A stretch of 64,000 bases of DNA from Nothopassalora personata (GCA_033816765.1 CM066289.1:2046001-2110000); one strand, 5' to 3'. Shown: positions 33,533 through 45,400, counted from the first letter of the stretch. The notes: a model not told the origin generated them from the letters alone. Numbers and translations: made by a program.

Positions 33533-34579
33533 CCTACTGGTCCAGATCTGTCAGTTGTCCCACCTCAACCCCAATCTTCTCCGGCCTCTTTAACATCAAG
33601 ATCTCCTCCCGCCCAGCCATAGCTCTGCGTGAGAGTCTTACTATCCGCCATCTTCTCCTGAAGCCATGCTGGAATTCTCTCGTCGCCTATCTAATTCACG
33701 ACCTCCTCAACCAATTTGACGTCCTTGATCTGCGCCCAGAGCCGCCAAAAGTCTACAACGGAGAGGAATCGCGAGCCGCCGAGCACCGCGCAAGGTTACG
33801 AAGAACTGATGACGCCTTTGACAGAGTGGCCGGTGTCTTTTTGGTCATCGAGGTAGGGAACTGGGAGAATACCTTGATTGCGAAGGTTCTACAAGACGAA
33901 GGCATTGACTTTTTTGTTTCGCAGGCCGCGTCAAGGGGTTCTTCCAAGTATCGAGGTAGACTCCGATGTAGAGGTAGCTTGTTCCTGCCCCGGCGAGAGG
34001 AGGGTACGTTTCCTTCAGAAAGCCTGTATCCCGACCTTTTCCCATCCAAAACAAAGCTTCATTTGCCTTTGCCTAAAGTCCATTGCTCACTGTTTCCGAG
34101 GGAGGGTCGAGAAGACAAAGCGATCGAGTGGGCGCGAGAGCTTAGAGACGGCGTCGATGATGATTCTTCTCCCTGTTGGGTTGGTTGGACCATGCCACTT
34201 CGTTCACGACGCGTTCCGCTCTTCTTGCCCTCTTCGACGAGCCACTTCCGTCGCCGATGAATTCCCTAGGGTGACGCATCCCAGTTCTAACAAAGTGCTC
34301 TCCGCCGTCCGCGTACGTGTATACGCACCAAAAGTCCGTAACAGAAAAAAAAACGAACCCCCACCCCCACAAAAATTCGCTTCGTCGAGAGCGCTCTCTA
34401 GATTCGCAGGATCGTCAAGATCTGCTGCTTGTACAAGCTCGATTTCCAGGTCCCTCAATGTACATCCCTTTGGAAGAACCTTTGAGATATCACGTTGCGA
34501 TGCCGCGGACCACTTCCACGCAGGTTCTTTCGCATCGCGGAGGGTGCGAGCGATGGAGCCACATTGGGTGTCTGTCGGT
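33533..34579 (-). pseudogene. NmrA-like family gene (NAD(P)-binding Rossmann), decayed
   Basis: Read leftwards, consecutive pieces of an NmrA-like protein appear in order but in changing frames. The first is QCGSIARTLRDAKEPAWK followed by IELVQAADLDDPANLESALD (N-terminal Rossmann unit). Next come VTDFW, IIIDAVSKLSRPLDRFVFST, LKETYPPLAGAGTSYLYIGV plus YLDTWKNPL, PVPYLDDQKDTGHSVKGVI, and VLGGSRFLSVVDFWRLWAQI. The last piece is IGDERIPAWLQEKMADSKTL with QSYGWAGG. Stops interrupt otherwise colinear homology, and at least four frame changes occur, one at a G/T homopolymer near 34350-34372. The nucleotide-binding Gly motif is already degraded (TDTQCG). NmrA-like proteins sense or use NAD(P) and include the nitrogen regulator NmrA and many oxidoreductase-like paralogues. 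The gene has certainly lost function. Confidence 0.85.
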
Positions 34580-35284
34580 CACGCCATTGACGATGAATGA
34601 GCAGGTAGGCTCTCAGGCGGATGGATGGTAGGAATCCTGACGAGGTGGTTATATGAGGATGGATTCTCAGGGCTGGGACCCGCGGGGATGTCTGCGGAGT
34701 AGAGTATATCATGACCGGGGGGACTGGGATTCAGTGCTACGGGTCGTTGTATGCGAAAAGGAGACAGACGGTTGAGGAAGTTGCAAAGCCCAAGGTCGTA
34801 TATGGCTTGGTAATCGCTCTCGAACCCTCTCTGTAATGGATCGATGATCGTTTTCCTCTCTTCGTTCCGTTCGCTGTCATCCCTAGAGTGTGCCGGAAAT
34901 CTTCGTGTTCTATAGCATTTCTCATCTGGTATTGAACGGCTTGCAGACAGTATAATACAGCTATACATCAGCCATCCAATGACTCTATTCGCAACGTCAA
35001 AGTCTGACACATCTAGTCCCATGTCGTTACATCGCAGAAAAGTTTGCCAGCCAGATTGACTGCAAGCACCAAGCCATATTCCCAGCCATGCTCGTCCTGA
35101 CGACAATCGTAGTCTTCCACATTCCGGTCCTGTTTCCCCGTTTTGGTGTGAATGCATGGTATCATAGTGAAAAGCAATCCAATCGAACGCCTGATAATCC
35201 TTCTGTTTCGTTCGCCTCCCGGGATCATACACACAACGAAGCTCTGGACATCGTCACCTCCGAGGCTTTGTACCTTGTCACTTC
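34580..35284. other. Spacer upstream of the NmrA-like pseudogene
   Basis: A - strand frame (34579-35232, no ATG at its left-to-right boundary) stays open for 217 codons but shows no recognisable motif. It may be the former promoter of the pseudogene plus the 3' UTR of the 1547-aa gene. I cannot support a gene. Confidence 0.35.
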
Positions 35285-38200
35285 CTACATGTCGAGGTAT
35301 TGAGCCTTCGAGTTCGATTTTGACCTTGAGAACAGACCAAAGAAGCCTCTCCGCTTTGACCTCTTCGGCGTCTCAGTCTTGACCGGTGTCCCCGAAGAAT
35401 TTGGATTCACCTTCGTGACAGTCGGCGTCGGTTGACTGGGCGTACTCGGCCCAGAGCTGCGCAGGAAGTCCGCTAGATCTCGCACGCCGCCATCGTCTTG
35501 CTTGTTAAAGCCACGGGCCTGCATCTTTGGTGGAGGAGGCTTGCCAATGCCAGCAACAGCGATTGAGGTCGTGGCTCCTGATCGTGGCGGAGCGGGAGCG
35601 TTACCAACAGTGTATGTATAGGATGGTTGCTTTGCTGAACGGCGTCCATCGCCGCTAGAAGCTGAGCCTGAGCGGCCCAGACTCACGGCATCGGAGTTGA
35701 AGTGCTTGAAGCTTGGAGTGCCGCGACCAGACGTGTTGTTGGCCGGTGCGCTGCCAGTGCGAGGCGTGTGGTTAGCTGGAGCTTCGCTGTTTTTCAGAAA
35801 GTCTATCAAGCTCTCTTCTTCGCGGACACGTGCATTCTTCGGAAGGGCTGTCAGTAGGTCGTCATGCTCGTCGTCATCAAAGTCGATGGCATATGGGTCC
35901 TTGTTGCGGTACCGCTTTGGTGCGGGAGCACCTCCCTCGGCTTGTTTTGGCATCGAAGACAGCCCCTGAGGTGCGGCACTGTGCGCTGGGTGCACGTTCT
36001 CGTTCGTAGTGGTCTGAGTCAAGAGGGGTGCCCTGGAGTTCGCAGACGTTCTGTGTGAAGACTTCACGGAAGATGCGCTCTTAAGGCTCGGAGCACTCTG
36101 CGAACTGTTCGCGAGCTTCAAGTCTGGCTGCGCGACAAGTCTCTCGCCCCATTCATCTGCTTGGTCACTATCCATAGTCGTTCGAAACGGGGCGACAGTC
36201 CGCGAGATCCTCTGTTGCCTCACTCCTTGGCCATTACTGCTCGGCCCACTCCTAATGAAGTCGATCAACTCAGAGGTGCTACCATCAGCATTTGTAGTAG
36301 CCCCACGAGCCTGCATGTTGTTCTTCCCTTTGCTAGGCATTGCTGGTACTGCCGGGACCGGTTCTTTTGAGAACATCGATCTGTTCAAGCTTCGAGCTGA
36401 TTGAGCACCCGACGAAGAAGGTCGCGAGCCGTTGAGTAATGAGTGTAGCGAGTTTGAAGATGATTTGTTGTTGACGATGGGCATGACCTCCTGCTCTCTT
36501 GAAGGTCCAGTCGATCTGATAAAGTCGGCGAAGTCCTTTGTCGACTCTGTCATGACCTGCGGCTCCCGAGCCATGAGACCACTCCTGCGATGTACGCTGG
36601 TATTTCGCACGGGTGGCCGGCTGACCGACCTTCGTTTATCACTGTCTCTACGGGGCCGGTGATCGTCATCTACATCAGGTGGGAGAGGTGGAGCCGATGT
36701 GACCTGCTTGAAGGATTGGCTTCTTCCAATTCGAGATTCTGCAGATGGTGACTGCTGTCGCGGTGCGGAAGTTGTTCGCGCGTGGTTCCGTACCGTTTTT
36801 CGGATTGGGACTGCCTCAGCTGACGACTGCTCAATGTCAGAATCAAGCGACCGTTTCAAGATATTTCCTCTGATGCTTACAGGTTCGTCACGCACGTTCT
36901 CTGGCGTAAGCGTGTACTTGACAGTGTCTCCGCCTTGCACGAACATTTCGAAATCTTCTGCGCCTCTGATGCTGGCGCTGGTCAGTGAAACAACCGCTTC
37001 CTCCTCGGGCGGAGCTTCTTTCATCTTTACAACGGTCATCTTTGGCGCTGCAGGCTGCACCTGCGGCTGCACTTGTGCAGGTGGTGCTGCAGCGTCTGTG
37101 ACTGATGCAGACCTCTCGGAGTGCGGTACCCAATTCGCGCTCTCCTCTGCTACAAAGGGCTGCTTATACGGAGACGGGACCTTGTCCACGCCGAGCGAAG
37201 GCTGCGGACCACCGCCAATCTTGCCAGCATGAACAGTCGGCTTGACATTTGCATCTGGAAGGTCGCGCGGTTGTCCCTCCTGAGGTTGTGCCTGCTCCTT
37301 TACTTTTTCGGCACCCTCCTTCACTTGCGGTGACACTGAGAGAGATCGTTTGCACAAGAACGCCTCTGGCGAAGTGACCGGCAGATCTTCCGTCTTCTGG
37401 GTCTGGGCAGGTGGGATTTCTTTCTTCGAGGGTGCGGCCTCAACTGCTTGGGTGCCAATGAACAGCCTGGAAGGTCGACGTGGGCTGGGGTTTGTGTGAC
37501 TGTCTCCATCCCTTGCATAGCGGAACTCAGTCGCATCTTCTGCTTTCGGTGAGGTGACTGCCGTGTCCGATGTCTTCGCGACTCCAATATCAACCACTTC
37601 TCCCTTGTCACTTCCTTGCTTCAGACCAGAATCTGAGGCTATATCTCGAGGCGTAGCTCTTGCTTGTTGCAAAGGATCTTCACTAGCGTTGTCGCCGTCG
37701 AAGGTCTCTTGAATCGGTGATGTCGCTACTGAGCTCGAGTGCGTCTGTACGATGGTGGGCGGAGTGCTAGAAGAGCTCAAGGATACTCGTCGAGCGGTTT
37801 GAGGTTCGTCCTGATCCTGCAGCTTTTGCCACGATGGGGTCCTGACGGCCACAGGTACACTGAGCCGCTTCATGCTGTTGCGCGTCCTGTCTTGCTCATG
37901 CTGGTCGATACCAGACCCCCCGGGAGACACACTCTGTCTCTTCGTCTTCTTATTGGGGTTCGCACCATAAACCGCTAACACTGCCGCGGCTGCCGCTGGG
38001 GCAGTGCCTGCAGCTGCAAGACCAAACACGCCTTTGGAGGTATCTTTTGCATCGGTGTCATCGCTGACAGGGTGTTCCTTCACAACCTTGTCTTCTGTAG
38101 AGTTTGCATCTGGAGATTGTGATGCCTTCCGCTTGTGGACCGCCATTTCAGCGGCGTTGGCTTTCTGCTCTGGCTTTGCATCTGCCTTGCCCTCATCTTC

Positions 38201-39928
38201 CGGCACTGGCTGTACAGCTTGGGACAGTTCAATTGCCTCCTCTGCGATCGGCTCATCGAAGATAGGGAAAGCACCTGGGATGCGCATGGGAACAGATGCC
38301 GATCGCTTGCGAGTCAGGACTGGCTTCTTTGAAGCTTCGATGTCGGCTAGCTTGGCTTCATGTGTTTCCGCGGTCGCAGTCGCATCGCGTGCAGCATTTT
38401 CCACAAGCATGAAGTTCACAGCACCTGTAAAGCTGTTCCGCCGTTTTGAAATCGCTGCTATCGCGATGCTCTCGTGGTCGATCTCAGGAGCATCCGGATC
38501 GCTCGCGAGGCCGGGAACCTCGATCTCGTACACATCGCGAGTCTCATCGCCAATCGGGAGCGGGATGTTTGCTGCGAGCACATGTTCTGGGTACTCTGCC
38601 TCTGGGAGCTCCTCTACACCACCCTCAGCTACCTCAGCGACATCCTTGTCAGTTGCCATGAGCGAAGGCTGTCGGGAATCCTCCATGGCGGAGACTGATT
38701 CGGGTGCAGTGCCGAAGCTGCTCCGTGGGTTGAGCCCGGGACCAAAGACGTCGCGACTCAGTCGGCGTGAGAAGTTGTTACTCGATGTGGTTGCAGGTGA
38801 CGGAGGAGCTCCGTTTGCATCGGAGCGTAAAGACTTCCGCCATGTACGCCAGAGTCGCCCGAGCCCGGAGTTGAGTGCGACCTTCTCCATGTCATAATCC
38901 TCGACGGTCACCCCATCCCCGGGTGTCACCATGCCGGAAACAGACATGGGTGCGCGCGGGTTTCTGCACTGACGGCGCGCACGAGAATCGGCTGCTTGGG
39001 CGGCGACCTGGAGTGTTTGCTCGGCCATGTACTCCAGTACGGACGTCAAGAAGATGGCAGCCGCCCAGGAGACTAAGCCGGATGACTGCGAGAAGCGCCT
39101 GTCTGTGCCCTGGAAGAGCTCGCTCTCGCGGACATAGCGCTCTTCGTCGTCGTCTTCCATCTCACCCAGACGGATGTAGACCATGACCCGCAGCCGGGTG
39201 CGCCTCCAGACGAGTTCGGTATCCCATTTGCGTCGCTGTTCAGCCTCCGACTGCCGATGGTTCATCTCCTCTTCCTCATCGTCGCCACCCGCCAGCAGCT
39301 CCTGCAGCTCCTCCTCGGCGCTCGCAATGGCCTCGCTTGCCAGTCGGGACTTCAGCACTTCGGTAACGGCGGGTCGCAGGGCGACGAGCGTGGTGGAGCG
39401 TGCGTTGGCCAGGAAGCTGTACAGGAGCTGGTCCAGGAAGGCATTGGCGAGCGTCAGCGCCGGTTGCGAGAACTGCACGTCGTCCCGCATGGAGCTGCTG
39501 ATGGTGGTGCGCACATCGTCGTCCTCATCGTCGCTGAAGCGCCGCCTGCGATCGCTGACGACTTGCGCTGCGCCCGACTGCGCGACATAGGCAGGCGGCG
39601 GGTAGACGGTGGCGAGGCTGGTGGGCAATTGGCTCGTCCAGGTGGAGTTGGAGTAACTGGAGATGCTGGGGCTGCGCGACATGATGGGCAGAGTGCCGCT
39701 GAGTGGGCTCAGATCGCGGGCAGTACCATTGACGTGCGAGTAGGAGGCATTGGCCTCGCTGCTGCTCGGCGTGTGGCTGTGGTTGTGGCTGTGGCCGTGG
39801 CCCGGGAGTGGAAAGTCGGAGACGAGAGGTGAGACGGGCGTCGATGTCTCTGCTCGTGAAGACCGGTAGTGGTAGTCGTCCGCTGCCGATGCTGATGCTG
39901 AAGCTGGAGCTGGAGCTGAAGCCGCCAT
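35285..39928 (-). CDS. Giant disordered protein with an H2A-like histone-fold segment and repeated DFI/LRSxGP motifs, 1547 aa
   Basis: Single exon of 4.6 kb, ATG 39928, stop before 35285. Residues 1-150 are Ala/Ser/His-rich. Residues about 154-320 are the only predicted globular part: LTLANAFLDQLLYSFLANAR, RTRLRVMVYIRLGEMED, then WAAAIFLTSVLEYMAEQTLQ and VAAQAADSRARRQ. The last two segments resemble histone H2A helix 2 to helix C (AVLEYL-AE-LELAGNAARD). The remaining ~1200 residues are low-complexity, rich in Ser/Pro/Glu/Lys. Four copies of a short motif occur near residues 1132, 1222, 1373 and 1486 (DFADFIRSTGPS, ELIDFIRSGPSS, SLIDFLKNSEAP, DLADFLRSSGPS). The C-terminus is basic (KRRGFFGLFSRSKSNSKAQ). 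A histone-fold scaffold, perhaps chromatin- or cortex-associated, is inference; no function is assigned. Confidence 0.85.
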   Translation of the reverse strand: MAASAPAPASASASAADDYHYRSSRAETSTPVSPLVSDFPLPGHGHSHNHSHTPSSSEANASYSHVNGTARDLSPLSGTLPIMSRSPSISSYSNSTWTSQLPTSLATVYPPPAYVAQSGAAQVVSDRRRRFSDDEDDDVRTTISSSMRDDVQFSQPALTLANAFLDQLLYSFLANARSTTLVALRPAVTEVLKSRLASEAIASAEEELQELLAGGDDEEEEMNHRQSEAEQRRKWDTELVWRRTRLRVMVYIRLGEMEDDDEERYVRESELFQGTDRRFSQSSGLVSWAAAIFLTSVLEYMAEQTLQVAAQAADSRARRQCRNPRAPMSVSGMVTPGDGVTVEDYDMEKVALNSGLGRLWRTWRKSLRSDANGAPPSPATTSSNNFSRRLSRDVFGPGLNPRSSFGTAPESVSAMEDSRQPSLMATDKDVAEVAEGGVEELPEAEYPEHVLAANIPLPIGDETRDVYEIEVPGLASDPDAPEIDHESIAIAAISKRRNSFTGAVNFMLVENAARDATATAETHEAKLADIEASKKPVLTRKRSASVPMRIPGAFPIFDEPIAEEAIELSQAVQPVPEDEGKADAKPEQKANAAEMAVHKRKASQSPDANSTEDKVVKEHPVSDDTDAKDTSKGVFGLAAAGTAPAAAAAVLAVYGANPNKKTKRQSVSPGGSGIDQHEQDRTRNSMKRLSVPVAVRTPSWQKLQDQDEPQTARRVSLSSSSTPPTIVQTHSSSVATSPIQETFDGDNASEDPLQQARATPRDIASDSGLKQGSDKGEVVDIGVAKTSDTAVTSPKAEDATEFRYARDGDSHTNPSPRRPSRLFIGTQAVEAAPSKKEIPPAQTQKTEDLPVTSPEAFLCKRSLSVSPQVKEGAEKVKEQAQPQEGQPRDLPDANVKPTVHAGKIGGGPQPSLGVDKVPSPYKQPFVAEESANWVPHSERSASVTDAAAPPAQVQPQVQPAAPKMTVVKMKEAPPEEEAVVSLTSASIRGAEDFEMFVQGGDTVKYTLTPENVRDEPVSIRGNILKRSLDSDIEQSSAEAVPIRKTVRNHARTTSAPRQQSPSAESRIGRSQSFKQVTSAPPLPPDVDDDHRPRRDSDKRRSVSRPPVRNTSVHRRSGLMAREPQVMTESTKDFADFIRSTGPSREQEVMPIVNNKSSSNSLHSLLNGSRPSSSGAQSARSLNRSMFSKEPVPAVPAMPSKGKNNMQARGATTNADGSTSELIDFIRSGPSSNGQGVRQQRISRTVAPFRTTMDSDQADEWGERLVAQPDLKLANSSQSAPSLKSASSVKSSHRTSANSRAPLLTQTTTNENVHPAHSAAPQGLSSMPKQAEGGAPAPKRYRNKDPYAIDFDDDEHDDLLTALPKNARVREEESLIDFLKNSEAPANHTPRTGSAPANNTSGRGTPSFKHFNSDAVSLGRSGSASSGDGRRSAKQPSYTYTVGNAPAPPRSGATTSIAVAGIGKPPPPKMQARGFNKQDDGGVRDLADFLRSSGPSTPSQPTPTVTKVNPNSSGTPVKTETPKRSKRRGFFGLFSRSKSNSKAQYLDM

Positions 39929-42431
39929 TCGCGCAGACTCACTTGCGCCCGCATCGACTGATTCCAGCTCAATGGTTTATGGAGCTCGTTAGATTTTGTG
40001 CACAATCTCACGCGATCGCTCGTGCCGTGTTGTCTCGTGTGTCCACTGTCTTGCTTGCCGTTGTGCTGCCAATCAAACCTGGCTCCCAACATGTGATCGT
40101 TATCCTTCAGAGACGTGGCACAACGTGTGCTCGGTGGGGCAGAAGAGGCGGTCGCCTCCTGCCAGTTGCCAGGTCTGCACAGACGATCGATAGCGCTTAA
40201 ATGAGAACAACGATTCAGTTGTCTGCAACCCTGCATGAGTTGGCTTGCTGGAGGCTTGCACCGTCGCGAGCCGCGAGCCGTGAACGTGCATTATCATCAT
40301 CATCATGCTTTAGTAAACATTTATGGGCCAAGCTTCAACCTTCAGTGCCGTTTGGAATCGATTGACAGCATCTTTGATGGAAGATCTTTGCTTCATCCCT
40401 AACCAGCATCAAGATCTGGATAGCACAGCAACAAGCCGGCTCTCCTCTTCCACGCAATCTCAAGCCATGTGGTCGGCGTGGACTTGTCCTGCACCATGGA
40501 AGCTCTCGAACAGCTGCTCCTCGGGTGTCCCACACCCTAGGAATATCCTAGTGCACGGCCGGCCCATGAGCATCCGGATCCGTGCGACCAGTCTGAGACA
40601 TCCTGGCCAACGCCGGCATCTTTGTTCTCGACATCTTCTATCACATACATGAAACATGAGAGACATATGGCATCTTCAATTGTGCAGGTCTGCAAGGTGC
40701 AGGGATGTCTCCACGAGCTCCCAATGCTCGCCCAGGATCTGCTTACTCGGCATATTCCCTGCCGAGATCTCGGAAGATGCCGAAGGCGGCACAGCAAACG
40801 GCAAGAACGACCTCATCTTCCTTTTGACAGTTTGGATGGTGTCGAAACGTGAACCGGATGAATTCCTCTTTACGAGGTCTTTAGCATCTCGACAAGACTC
40901 GAGTATAAACAAGGCAGACTGTCACGAGGACGAATTCTCCTTCTATTGTTAGCTGTCAAGTCGAGTGCTGGCGAGCGCTTTGCTTATCAACGAGGCAGAC
41001 GATCTTGGGTAGCTAGCTACACAGCAAGGGCTATGATGATGTACACGAGGCCGTCGCGCGTGCTGGTCTCCAAGTACTCAGTCAATCTCGCCCAGCTTGG
41101 CGTGTACGAAAAGGGCGCTAGTGACATGTGTACGCGCGACGGAGGGGAACGTATCTCTGAGCCACATGTCACGATCCCCAACCAGCCTCTTAAAGGAATG
41201 AAAGGGATTGGTCGATCTTCAATCAAACCTTATCACCATCAACCCCCACGCCCGACTCACACGTCCTCACAGTCACTGCAACGTGCCCGTTTCTGCGTCT
41301 GGCCTGTAGGGTCATCAGACACGTTGGGAAATGCATACATTGCCATCCTTCTCGCAAGGATAGTCCTATTGGAAGAAGAAGTACATGTCAGTCCTGCCTG
41401 TACCCTCTATGACTTTGCGCGTACCATAGGAAACCAGCTTCGTCTGGCATCCGCCAGCTCATTCTTCTTATCTGTGTCATGGAATCTACTACCGTTCGCA
41501 GCGCTCGATGCACCTGTAATACAGATATGTCTATGGTGGTAGCAGCCTGGATGGTATGACTGCCTGGTCAGCTTTCGCAGTCGGCCAAGGCGACTGTGGA
41601 GAAGGGGTTGGCTGCCTCTATAGTGCCACGGTATCCGCAGACATCATCCTGAAGGCCTTTATTTTAGTCCTCAGTGGGTGGCATCACCTATCCAGGCCGG
41701 ACTCTTGGAGCCAAGGTCGCTCAATCCGCCTCTGTAAGCATGTTCTCAAGGGTATGTTCCCACCTTTATGGGCATATCCTGACCAGCTTGAATACATAGC
41801 ATCTAGCCCTATAGAATCGCCAATCTACAGCGAACCTCAACGACCTCAATAGCCACGACAACAGCTCGCCCGCGTGCGGAGAGACATTACAGGATTACCG
41901 TGACAAAAACGCAGCATGAGAGTTCGTCCAGAATCGTTATGCATCTCTTCACCGACTGCTTAACACGAACATTGCACACGCACATACACCTCTCTACTGT
42001 AATGCTCTGATCCGGCATAATCTCGTTCGAACACTCCGGGACCGGTCGGAACATGACCCTGCCGGTGTTACGTCGTTGATCTGAGCCCTTCCACCTAGGG
42101 CTCTGCAGCGAGTAGTAGCCGTACAGAAACTGGTGGGTAGGATACATAGCAACATCTTGAGCATCGCCTTCTCGCTTGTGTGGTTCGATGAGCGTGACGA
42201 GTAACCTGTGAGCCATATGAATGGCTTGCTCAATCTGTATACAAAGTTTTGGCACGTTGTGAGTCGTCTCGCGGGCACAGCAGCAGCCGACTGCGTGGAA
42301 GCACGCTTCAAAATCGCCCACATTACTGACAGAACGTAAGATCAAGACTCTGATTGCTATGCATCCAGAATTATTAATTATACAGAACTATTACTACAGT
42401 GTCTGTACAGCACGATACAGTACGTTGGTGC
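39929..42431. other. 2.5-kb intergenic stretch, no gene supported
   Basis: This stretch lies between the start of the 1547-aa gene and the stop of the Prp24-like gene (both leftward). A TATAAAC lies near 40902 and a TCA repeat at 40293-40306. Open frames (+ 40946-41542, - 41887-42345, - 40676-40912) lack ATG starts at their edges or any motif. The length is unusual for this compact genome and may hide a degraded gene. Confidence 0.35.
40293..40306. repeat. Short TCA microsatellite
   Basis: Four to five TCA units in intergenic DNA upstream of the 1547-aa gene. Confidence 0.6.
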
Positions 42432-45400
42432 CTACTGGTCGTCCTTCTTTTGCGCCTCACCCTTGCTAGCCTCCAACATGGTCCGGAAATCACTGTTGCT
42501 CTTCTTGCCAGGCTCGACGTTAGAGGCGATGGCAGGGACATTGTTCGATGATCCGCCACCTCGCTTGAAGCCCAACCCACCCCGTCTGCCACCACTACCC
42601 CGACTGCTACCGCCACGTCCTGGTCGCGCGGAAGGAGGGACGAATGCTAGAGACGAGTTGCGCGCCAGCTGATCGAAGGTTCCGTTCGCAAACGAAGCAG
42701 GTTGCTTCTTCACCTTCCCAAGCGCCAGCAGGTCTCCCACATCGCCGGTCTTGGCCTCGGGTCCGAGGCTGGTTACATCCACACCCTGGTGTACATTGAA
42801 TGCATCCTTGACGTTCTCGTACTCGACGATAGCGCCCGCCTTATCACGTCGGAGCTGAATCTTCACGATCGGGCCGTACTTCTCCAGGGTGGCCTTGATG
42901 CGAGCGTCATTGACAGTGTCAGGAATGTTGAAGACAGCAATCTTCCTCGCCTTCGAGTCGCCGGTGTACTCTGGTTTGGCATCAGGCATAGATATATCCG
43001 ATCCACGCCTCCCAGATGGTTCTGGTGATGCGGAGATACCGCCAGCTTTCTTCACGATTATGTCTTCTTTGTGCGCACGATCCGTTGGCGCAGCCCGACC
43101 CTTCGGATTCGAGACCTCCGCATGTACAATGCGGTCTGAGAATGGCTTATTATTGATGCCAGCAACGGCTGCAGTTGCCTCATCAGTGGACGAATACACG
43201 AAGAACCCGATCCCACTCAGTTCGTTGGTGTTTGGCTTCCGCAGGAGGTGCACTTTTTCTAGCGTACCAAACTGAGCGAAGTGTGCCTTGATCCTTTCTT
43301 CGCCCTGCTCGCGGTCCAGGTTCTTGGCAAAGACCTCACGACCTTCCACTGTGGCACCGCCGCGCTGTTTCGCAGCATCAGGGTTCGAAATCTTCGCGAG
43401 AAGAGTGTGAAGACCGTCCAGCTTCTTGCCGTCCATAGCGGCTTCCGCAGCTTTCGCATTCTCGGCAGTGAGGAACTGAACGTAGCAGAAACGACGCCGG
43501 CTGTTGAACTTCAGCGAGGGGAGACGAATGCTGACGATCTCGCCATAGCTTTCGAACAAGCCCCGAATCGAGTTCTCATCGTACGCCTCTGGATAATTGG
43601 CGACATACAAAGTGCTTTGGGAGCCACTCGATATGCGCACCTCGCGGCCATTCAGCTCTTTGCCATTTCTGGTTTTAGCTGCAAGCACATCTTCCTCTGT
43701 CTCGAACTCAACGGTGGCTGATGCTGAGTCTTTGTCGCGTAGGATGTTGATCGAAGGCGGATTACCGCAGTCGCGGAAAAACTTCTTGATGTCGATTTCT
43801 TCAACGTTCGTGGGCAAGTTGCGGAGTGTGATCGTGTTGTTTTCTCTGTCACGCTTGGCTTGTGCACTCGCAGAGGCGGATGGCTCGGTCTTTGCTACAT
43901 CCTCTTTCGGTGTGGTGTCGGCAGTCTTTGGTCGCTTGTGACCATCACCATTGATCTTAAGTTCGTCATCTCGCTTTCGCTTCTCTCCACCGCTGTTCAC
44001 AGCTACCTTCTGTTGTGCAGCTGCCTCAAGTCCTTGTTGCTGTGATGCAGCCAGGACAGCCGCCTCCTCAGCCTCCCTCGCATGCTTTGTGGCCAAACGG
44101 TTGGTGTAGTCTCGCGCAGCAGCAAGCGCAGCCTGGAGCTTGGCGCCCGACTCGTGCTGCTGGAAGTGATAAAGGTACATTTCGAGCAGCTTGTCGGGCC
44201 AATCGATGCTCTTCTGGCGCAGGGCTTCTCGACATACAGCTGAAGCGAGATCTGGTCCATTGTCAGTAGTCTCGACGCGCCTCGCATCATGGATGCGATC
44301 ATAGCCCCAGAACCACAGCTCCCAGTTGTAATACTTCGCCCAGAAATCGTACGAGCCGCCGTGTTGTTTCGAAAGCTGGCGATATATCTCACGAGCGTCG
44401 TTGAATCGACGTGCCTGGGTGTAGAACTTGATCTGCGAAGACAAATGTGTCAGTTGTGCTCGAGAGGTGCGTACCGGTGTCTCAGATGATGGCATTCATG
44501 GCGAAGCGAGCGCGTCGTGCAATGCACGTCTCAAAGAATTCGCCGCCATCTGGGCCGCTGTAGGAGGTCTGATACTCTTCAGTCACGTACCTGTACTTGC
44601 TCTAGGCGGAACAACGGGTCGCCTTGGAAGTCATTGCCGTATATCTTCGTTCCAGCTTGCTGAACGTCTTCTAGCGCCATTGTGATACCGACTTCAGCGG
44701 TATCAGCATCGTCTTCGGTACTGGTTGGCTGAAATGCATGCCGTCGTAGGTAGCTGCACCACTGTTGAAGCATTTTCACAAGCTCCTCCATGCCACCTAC
44801 AAACACAAAGGTGTCAGCTATAGTCAAAGCGCGTGGCAGTGTCTCAGAGGCTGATGTACTCGGTGAAGCAGCGCGGCGTGCAACGCATAGCCCAGACAGT
44901 TCATCACCGTCTAAGCCACTGCTGCATGTCTGGCACCCTTCAATAACGTACCTACGTCAAGCAACCCTCCGTTTGTTGCTCGATGCTTAGTGTTCTCAAT
45001 CTCCTCGCGCGACTTCTGCTCAACGTCCGCGCGGAGGATGCGCCGCGCCCACAGATCGCCAGACCATGGACAATGGCGTGTCGCACGCTCGATGACTGGC
45101 AGGAGAGACCTTGATTCGTTCGATGAATCGGTAAGGATGAAGTCGACGTAATCCAGCCACCAGTCCGTGGCAGTAGGAAAAAGCAGCAATGCTCGTTCGT
45201 AAAGTGCGCAGCGCAAGTCATAATCATATGCTCCCGGCTTCTTGTGAGCATACTTCTCGGACCTCAGATACTTGTCCATCACCTTTCTCACTGCTTCCAC
45301 GTCTCCACTTTCGATGGCGCGTTGTAATTTTAACTCGTGTTCCTCGCGGAGAGCTACAAAGTCAAGTGTGTTAGCTATGTGCTGCAAATGCGTGGCAGTG

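Noticed and set aside
33220..34260. 346-codon + strand ATG open frame
   Set aside because: It lies antisense to the NmrA-like relic, has no recognisable motif, and its openness is explained by the residual codon structure of the - strand gene.
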